Below, in pieces: positions 49,814-53,891 of a DNA stretch of 53,891 nucleotides. How positions within the stretch are numbered: the first letter of the stretch is position 1; the number at the start of each line of letters is the position of its first letter. The notes under the pieces are model-generated. The model saw only the letters and a list, made by a program, of their open reading frames with translations, was not told where the DNA came from and searched no databases. Location of the stretch: the NCBI RefSeq assembly GCF_012033735.1, contig NZ_JAAVJD010000010.1:1-53891 (forward strand), read 5' to 3'. The DNA is from Streptomyces lonarensis (lineage in GTDB: Bacteria; Actinomycetota; Actinomycetes; Streptomycetales; Streptomycetaceae). Position numbers and translations under genes: made by a program.

Positions 49814-52093
49814 TCAGTCGCGGTTCCAGTCGTCCCAGTCCCAGTCGTCCCAGTCCCAGTCGCGGTCCCAGTTGCCACCGCCGCCGTTACCGTTGCCGCC
49901 GCCGTTACCGCCGCCACCACCGGGGCCGCCACCGCCGGGGTTGTTGCCCCCGCCGTTGCCGGACCGGTTGCCCGGCTCGTCGCTGTCGCCGTCGCTGTCC
50001 TCGTCGTCGCCCCCGTCGTCGTCGCCGTTGCCGCGCGGCAGGTCGACGTCGGCGAAGGTGCCGGCGGGGACGCCCTCCAGGGCGCCGTTCATCGCCTGCC
50101 GCCAGATCGGGCCGGCGATGCTGCCGCCGCCCGCGCGCTCGACGTAGTTGCCGGCGAGGGTGAAGTTCTCCATGGGGAACGGGTCGATGCCGCCGACCCG
50201 GACCGCCGTGGCGATCTCCGGCGTGTAGCCGACGAACCAGACGTTGCGGCGCTCGTCGGAGGTACCGGTCTTGCCGGCGTTCTCACGGCCCTGGAGGCCG
50301 ACCTGCTGGCCGGTGCCGTCCTCGACGACGCCCACCAGCATGGCGTTGATGGTGTCGGCGGTCCGCTCGGACATGACCCGGTTGCACTCGGTCTCCGGGA
50401 TGGCGTACTCGTTGCCCTGCGCGTCGCTGACCGCGGTGATCGAGGTCGGCGCGCAGTACTCGCCGCGGTTGGCGAAGGTGGCGTAGGAGTTGGCCATCAT
50501 CAGCGGGGTGGTCTCCTGACCGCCCAGCGTCACGGAGGGGTAGGCGTTGAGCGGCGTCTCGTCGGCTCCCTTGCGGATGCCGAGCTTCTCCGCCATCTCG
50601 ACGGTCTCGCAGAGTCCCGACTCCTCCATCAGCATCACGAAGTACGTGTTGATGGACTTGCCCAGCGCCTCGGTCATGTCCCAGGTGCCGGTCATGGACT
50701 GCTGCTCGTTCTTGAACTCCCACATGCCCGCACCGGCGGGGCCACCGGAGCAGTCGCGGAAGTTGGCCTGGTCGACCTCCATCTCGAAGCCGCTGGAGTA
50801 CTCCTGCGCCGGGCTGAGGCCGGCCTCCAGCGCCGCCGCGGCGGTGACCGGCTTGAAGGTGGAGCCCGGCTGGAAGCCGAACGACGCGCCACCCATGATT
50901 CCGGAGGTGTTCAGGTTGAGCGTGGTCTGGTGCTGGTCGCCGTCGTTGCCGTACGGGCGGCTCTGCGCCATGGCCAGGATGTGTCCGGTGCCGGGCTCGA
51001 CCTGCACGACCGCGGCGGTCGCCTGGTCGGAGGGGTGGGCGCCGGTGGCGGCCGCCTCGGCCGCCGCCTCCTGGGCCTGCGGGCGCAGCGTGGTGCGGAT
51101 GGTGAGGCCGCCGAGCTGCCAACGGGCGTTCCGCTCGGTGCTGTTCTCGCCGAAGACGGGGTTGCTGAGGAACTCGCGCTGCACGTAGTCGCAGAAGAAG
51201 CCCGCGTCGTGGACAGCGGTGATGCAGCCCTGACGCGGCTGGCTGACGTTCAGGCCCAGTTCCTTGGCCTTGGCCTCATCCGCCTCCTCCTGGGTGATGT
51301 CCTCGGTCTCGACCATCCGCTGGATGACGATGTTCCGCCGCTTCTCCGCCTGTTCCGGCGCATTGATCGGGTCGAAGCGGGTCGGGGACTGCACGAGCCC
51401 GGCCAGGACGGCCGCCTCGTGGAGCTCCAGCTCGCTGGCCGACTTGGAGAAGTACCGCTGCGAGGCCGCCTCGACGCCGTACGCCTGCTGCCCGAAGAAG
51501 GTGATGTTGAGGTAGTTCTCCAGGATCTGGTCCTTGCCCAGTTCCTGTTCGAGCTGGATCGCGTACTTCAGCTCGCGGATCTTGCGGCCGATCTTCTTCT
51601 CGGTGGCGTCGGCGAACGCGTCGGAGTCGTCGCCGGCGGCCTCCACGAAGACGTTCTTCACGTACTGCTGGGTCAGGGTGGACGCGCCCTGTGTGGTGCC
51701 GTCCTCCATGTTGCTGTTGAGTGCCCGCGCGACGCCGCGGATGTCGATGGCGCCGTGCTCGTAGAACCGGGCGTCCTCGATCGCGATCAGCGCCGCCTGC
51801 ATGACGGGGGCGATCTGGTCGAGCGGCACCACGGTGCGGTTGCGGGCGTAGATGTCGGCGATCTTGCCGCCGTCGGCGTCGAGCACGACGGTCTTCTGGC
51901 TGAGGGGTGGCCTGGTGAGGTCCGCAGGCAGTTCCTCGAAGCCCTCGACGGTGCCCTTGGCCGCCAGGCCGAGCGTGCCCACCGCGGGAAGTGCGATTCC
52001 CGCGAGCACCGCGCCGGCCAGCACGCTGACCCCGACGAACTTGGCTCCCTGCTGCGCCGCCCCGAGGCCGCCGCCCACACGCTTCCTGCTCAT
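49814..52093 (-). CDS. Bifunctional class A penicillin-binding protein (glycosyltransferase/transpeptidase)
   Basis: A 759-residue protein that polymerises and cross-links peptidoglycan outside the membrane. A signal-anchor helix (FVGVSVLAGAVLAGIALPAV) is followed by the GT51 domain with catalytic Glu in AIEDARFYEHGAIDIRGVAR near 95. The transpeptidase domain has GSTFKP (SxxK) near 400, KSIN (SxN) near 460 and AGKTGTSDE (KTG) near 610. The tail is Gly/Asn/Asp-rich and ends in tandem Trp-Asp repeats. I use the ATG at 52093 (MSRKRVGGGL); an ATG seven codons upstream is possible. It is divergent from wblA, as in other Streptomyces. Confidence 0.95.
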   Translation of the reverse strand: MSRKRVGGGLGAAQQGAKFVGVSVLAGAVLAGIALPAVGTLGLAAKGTVEGFEELPADLTRPPLSQKTVVLDADGGKIADIYARNRTVVPLDQIAPVMQAALIAIEDARFYEHGAIDIRGVARALNSNMEDGTTQGASTLTQQYVKNVFVEAAGDDSDAFADATEKKIGRKIRELKYAIQLEQELGKDQILENYLNITFFGQQAYGVEAASQRYFSKSASELELHEAAVLAGLVQSPTRFDPINAPEQAEKRRNIVIQRMVETEDITQEEADEAKAKELGLNVSQPRQGCITAVHDAGFFCDYVQREFLSNPVFGENSTERNARWQLGGLTIRTTLRPQAQEAAAEAAATGAHPSDQATAAVVQVEPGTGHILAMAQSRPYGNDGDQHQTTLNLNTSGIMGGASFGFQPGSTFKPVTAAAALEAGLSPAQEYSSGFEMEVDQANFRDCSGGPAGAGMWEFKNEQQSMTGTWDMTEALGKSINTYFVMLMEESGLCETVEMAEKLGIRKGADETPLNAYPSVTLGGQETTPLMMANSYATFANRGEYCAPTSITAVSDAQGNEYAIPETECNRVMSERTADTINAMLVGVVEDGTGQQVGLQGRENAGKTGTSDERRNVWFVGYTPEIATAVRVGGIDPFPMENFTLAGNYVERAGGGSIAGPIWRQAMNGALEGVPAGTFADVDLPRGNGDDDGGDDEDSDGDSDEPGNRSGNGGGNNPGGGGPGGGGGNGGGNGNGGGGNWDRDWDWDDWDWDDWNRD

Positions 52094-52547
52094 GGGGTCA
52101 GCGTACGGGGCCATTCACCGGACAGGCGACCACGTGTTCGCCTAGGCTGCACGCGTGTCCCCTACACGGGAACGCGGACGCCGGGCCCCGTCACCTTTAG
52201 CGCCCGACCGGTCACCCGACCGGCGGACCGTTGACCGGGGGCAACCTCGAACCGGTGACCGATTCGCACGGTATGAGCCCCCTTCAAGGGTGCCGATCCC
52301 CGCCATCGCGGCGCTTGGACCGCCGATCCGTCACTCAGCAGAGTGATAGTGCGATTGCACATAGTCTGATCGGGCCATTTTTCTTTAGGCCGCGTGGGGG
52401 TGTTGCCGTCCGTCCCCAGACCGTAACGTCCTGCTTCGGCAAGCTGTGGAACAAGCTCAGGACCGCGACCGTCCCACCCCCGGTCCCCGCGCGTGACCTT
52501 CTTTGCCGCCGTTGGGGGAGCCTCGGCAGAGAGAGGACGGCACACGT
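52094..52547. promoter_or_regulatory. Divergent region between PBP and wblA
   Basis: A 454-bp gap without genes, unusually long, as known for wblA leaders. It contains an AT-rich patch near 52330-52390 (gtgatagtgcgattgcacatagtctg...catttttctttag) that likely includes promoter elements. The purine stretch agagagga at 52529-52536 is the probable wblA ribosome binding site. I cannot assign a -35/-10 pair with confidence. Confidence 0.5.
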
Positions 52548-52940
52548 ATGGGCTGGGTCAAGGACTGGAACACGAAGGCTGCGTGCCGCGGCGCCGACCC
52601 GGACGACCTGTTCGTCCAGGGCGCCGCGCAGAACCGCGCCAAGGCGGTGTGCGGCGGGTGTCCCGTGCGCGCCGAGTGCCTCGCGGACGCGCTGGACAGC
52701 CGCGTCGAGTTCGGTGTCTGGGGCGGAATGACGGAGCGGGAACGCCGGGCGCTGCTGCGCCGCCGGCCGCAGGTCACCTCCTGGCGCCGTCTCCTGGCCA
52801 CCGCGAAGGCGGCCTACGAGGTGGAGAGCGCGGCGACGGCCGCCCGCCGGGCAGCCCGCGGCGGGCCGGCGGCCCGTCCGGTGGAGCAGGTGGAGCCCGT
52901 CGGGCCGGTGGAGCCCGCCCCGGTCATCGGGGCGGCGTAG
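52548..52940 (+). CDS. wblA: WhiB-like transcription factor WblA
   Basis: A 130-residue Wbl protein. The four iron-sulfur ligands are Cys 13, Cys 35, Cys 38 and Cys 44 (AACRG; AVCGGCPVRAEC), followed by the GVWGG turn near 57 and a basic C-terminal helix (RRALLRRRP). Wbl proteins bind a 4Fe-4S cluster and the housekeeping sigma factor. WblA is known in Streptomyces as a pleiotropic switch promoting sporulation and repressing antibiotic production. Assignment to wblA and not another wbl gene rests on the opening MGWVKDWNTKAACRG and the neighbours (PBP, RidA). The Ala/Pro/Glu tail after 95 is variable. Confidence 0.9.
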   Translation: MGWVKDWNTKAACRGADPDDLFVQGAAQNRAKAVCGGCPVRAECLADALDSRVEFGVWGGMTERERRALLRRRPQVTSWRRLLATAKAAYEVESAATAARRAARGGPAARPVEQVEPVGPVEPAPVIGAA

Positions 52941-52959
52941 CGGTACAGCGGTACAGCGG

Positions 52960-52993
52960 CGGCGGTCCACCGATCGAGGTCGGTGGACCGCCG
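52960..52993 (+). terminator. Hairpin terminator after wblA
   Basis: A perfect 14-bp inverted repeat, cggcggtccaccga and tcggtggaccgccg, with a 6-base loop, 19 bp after the stop codon. Confidence 0.8.
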
Positions 52994-53127
52994 AGTCCGC
53001 GGGGGCACTGCGCTCAGCGTGGCGCGGGGCAGTGCGGCAAGAGGCGCACGCCGCGGTCCGCCGCGGTCGGCGGGCCTGCCGGACGCGACCGCCTCGCCGT
53101 GCGGGTACGGCCGTTAGAGTCTGTGCC

Positions 53128-53283
53128 ATGACGAAGTGGGAATACGCAACCGCACCGCTGCTGGTGCACGCCACCAAGCAGATCCTGGACACCTGGGGCG
53201 AGGACGGCTGGGAGCTCGTCCAGGTCGTTCCCGGACCCAACCCCGAGCAGCTGGTCGCCTACTTCAAGCGGCCCAAGCAGTGA
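53128..53283 (+). CDS. DUF4177-type small protein
   Basis: A 51-residue protein, MTKWEYATAPLLVHATKQIL, then DTWGEDGWELVQVVPGPNPE. The KWEY...GWELVQV pattern matches DUF4177-like proteins that sit before RidA in Streptomyces. There is no Shine-Dalgarno; TTAGAGT lies seven bases before the ATG, so a leaderless transcript is likely. Its TGA overlaps the GTG of the RidA gene. Function is unknown. Confidence 0.85.
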   Translation: MTKWEYATAPLLVHATKQILDTWGEDGWELVQVVPGPNPEQLVAYFKRPKQ

Positions 53284-53762
53284 CCGCCCGCACCGAGACC
53301 CGGCTGGCCGAACTCGGCCTGGAACTCCCGGAGGTGGCGGCGCCGCTGGCGTCCTACGTCCCGGCGGTGCGGACCGGCGCCTACGTCTACACCGCGGGCC
53401 AGCTCCCGCTGGTGGACGGCAAGCTGCCGCTGACGGGCAAGGTCGGCGCCGAGGTGACCGCCGAGCAGGCGAAGGACCTCGCCCGCACCTGCGCGCTCAA
53501 CGCGCTGGCCGCGGTCAAGTCCGTCGCCGGTGACCTCGACCGCGTCGCGCGCGTCGTGAAGGTCACCGGATTCGTCGCCTCGGCCCCGGAGTTCACTGGC
53601 CAGCCCGGCGTCGTCAACGGCGCCAGCGAGTTGCTCGCCGAGGTGCTGGGCGAGCGCGGTGTCCACGCGCGCAGCGCGGTGGGTGTCGCGGTGCTGCCGA
53701 TCGACGCCCCGGTCGAGGTGGAGATCGTCGTCGAGCTCCAGGCGTCGATCGACCAGAGCTGA
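53280..53762 (+). CDS. RidA-family enamine/imine deaminase
   Basis: A 160-residue RidA/YjgF-family protein. These proteins hydrolyse reactive enamines such as 2-aminoacrylate and form trimers. Motifs: [20 protein letters not shown] near 27-46, [19 protein letters not shown] near 75, and [20 protein letters not shown] near 128, with the conserved Arg (HARSAVG). GTG 53280 overlaps the upstream stop as GTGA, fixing the start and suggesting coupling. Confidence 0.92.
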   Translation: MTARTETRLAELGLELPEVAAPLASYVPAVRTGAYVYTAGQLPLVDGKLPLTGKVGAEVTAEQAKDLARTCALNALAAVKSVAGDLDRVARVVKVTGFVASAPEFTGQPGVVNGASELLAEVLGERGVHARSAVGVAVLPIDAPVEVEIVVELQASIDQS

Positions 53763-53770
53763 CCGCAGCA

Positions 53771-53889
53771 CGTAGCGGACCGGGGGCGGCCAGCGGTTCG
53801 AAGGAGACGATGCGCCCGGCGTAGCCCGCGCGGCGCAGCATCGCGCCGTACTCGCCCTCGTTGGCGCCGACGTCCAGGACCACGTCCAC
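53771..53889 (-). pseudogene. Fragment of an FkbM-family methyltransferase (edge of window)
   Basis: The minus-strand codons at the window edge read [20 protein letters not shown] then [15 protein letters not shown]. This is SAM-binding motif I and the following strand of FkbM-type methyltransferases (VLDVGANxGxYG...GRIVSFEPL). Within about ten codons the similarity ends, and the frame runs into sequence antisense to the RidA gene. The gene is therefore truncated at its 3' side. Its 5' part lies outside the window. Confidence 0.6.
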
Positions 53890-53891
53890 CC

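Overview
The window is high-GC (mostly above 70%) actinobacterial chromosome, almost certainly Streptomyces or a close relative. The right end (tRNA-Pro, metallophosphoesterase, GatB/YqeY, bifunctional PBP, wblA, a DUF4177-type protein and RidA) looks like the core Streptomyces wblA neighbourhood. The rest is accessory DNA.

Layout. (1) 1-10,880: iron or metallophore-type genes. They are a truncated CDS, an EntS-like MFS exporter, an Sfp-type phosphopantetheinyl transferase and an OGG-fold protein. A SAM-IV riboswitch then heads a compact operon: a fused CMD/AhpD-like protein, a FecB-type lipoprotein, a FecCD permease, its ATPase and an FAD/NAD(P)-binding protein. (2) 11,137-23,494: a lower-GC stretch of small minus-strand genes, broken toxin tips, orphan Hint domains, integrase fragments and insertion sequences. 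(3) 23,552-35,662: a giant minus-strand Rhs/YD-repeat toxin with an inserted ricin-type lectin, an RHS core, a Hint domain and a deaminase-type C-terminal toxin (CT), divergent from a secreted DNRLRE/FG-GAP protein. (4) 35,719-47,437: a defence and regulatory block with a solitary type ISP-like restriction-methylase, a cyclase-family hydrolase, an XRE/DUF397/ATPase trio, a PH-domain protein and a DUF4041/GIY-YIG protein. (5) 47,729-53,891: the core wblA region, ending in an FkbM methyltransferase remnant.

The most notable system is regions 2 and 3 together. The Rhs effector is followed, in its own reading direction, by its immunity gene and then by an array of displaced CT-plus-immunity cassettes. 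By direct reading I find three separate DddA-like (SCP1.201-type) deaminase tips that have no start codon. One keeps the HVE and PC...C motifs and sits beside an intact Imm1 gene. The second is a duplicate killed by His-to-Leu and a nonsense codon, but its Imm1 gene is intact. The third is cut by an in-frame stop. Two more cassettes carry a piece of the Hint domain, one nearly identical to that of the full-length Rhs protein, fused to other CTs. Homologous recombination through Hint could swap these tips into the expressed gene. Both Hint cassettes begin at the same junction with the same decayed integrase 3' end, which suggests they were copied as a unit. Toxin parts decay while most immunity genes stay open, as expected if immunity is retained under selection.
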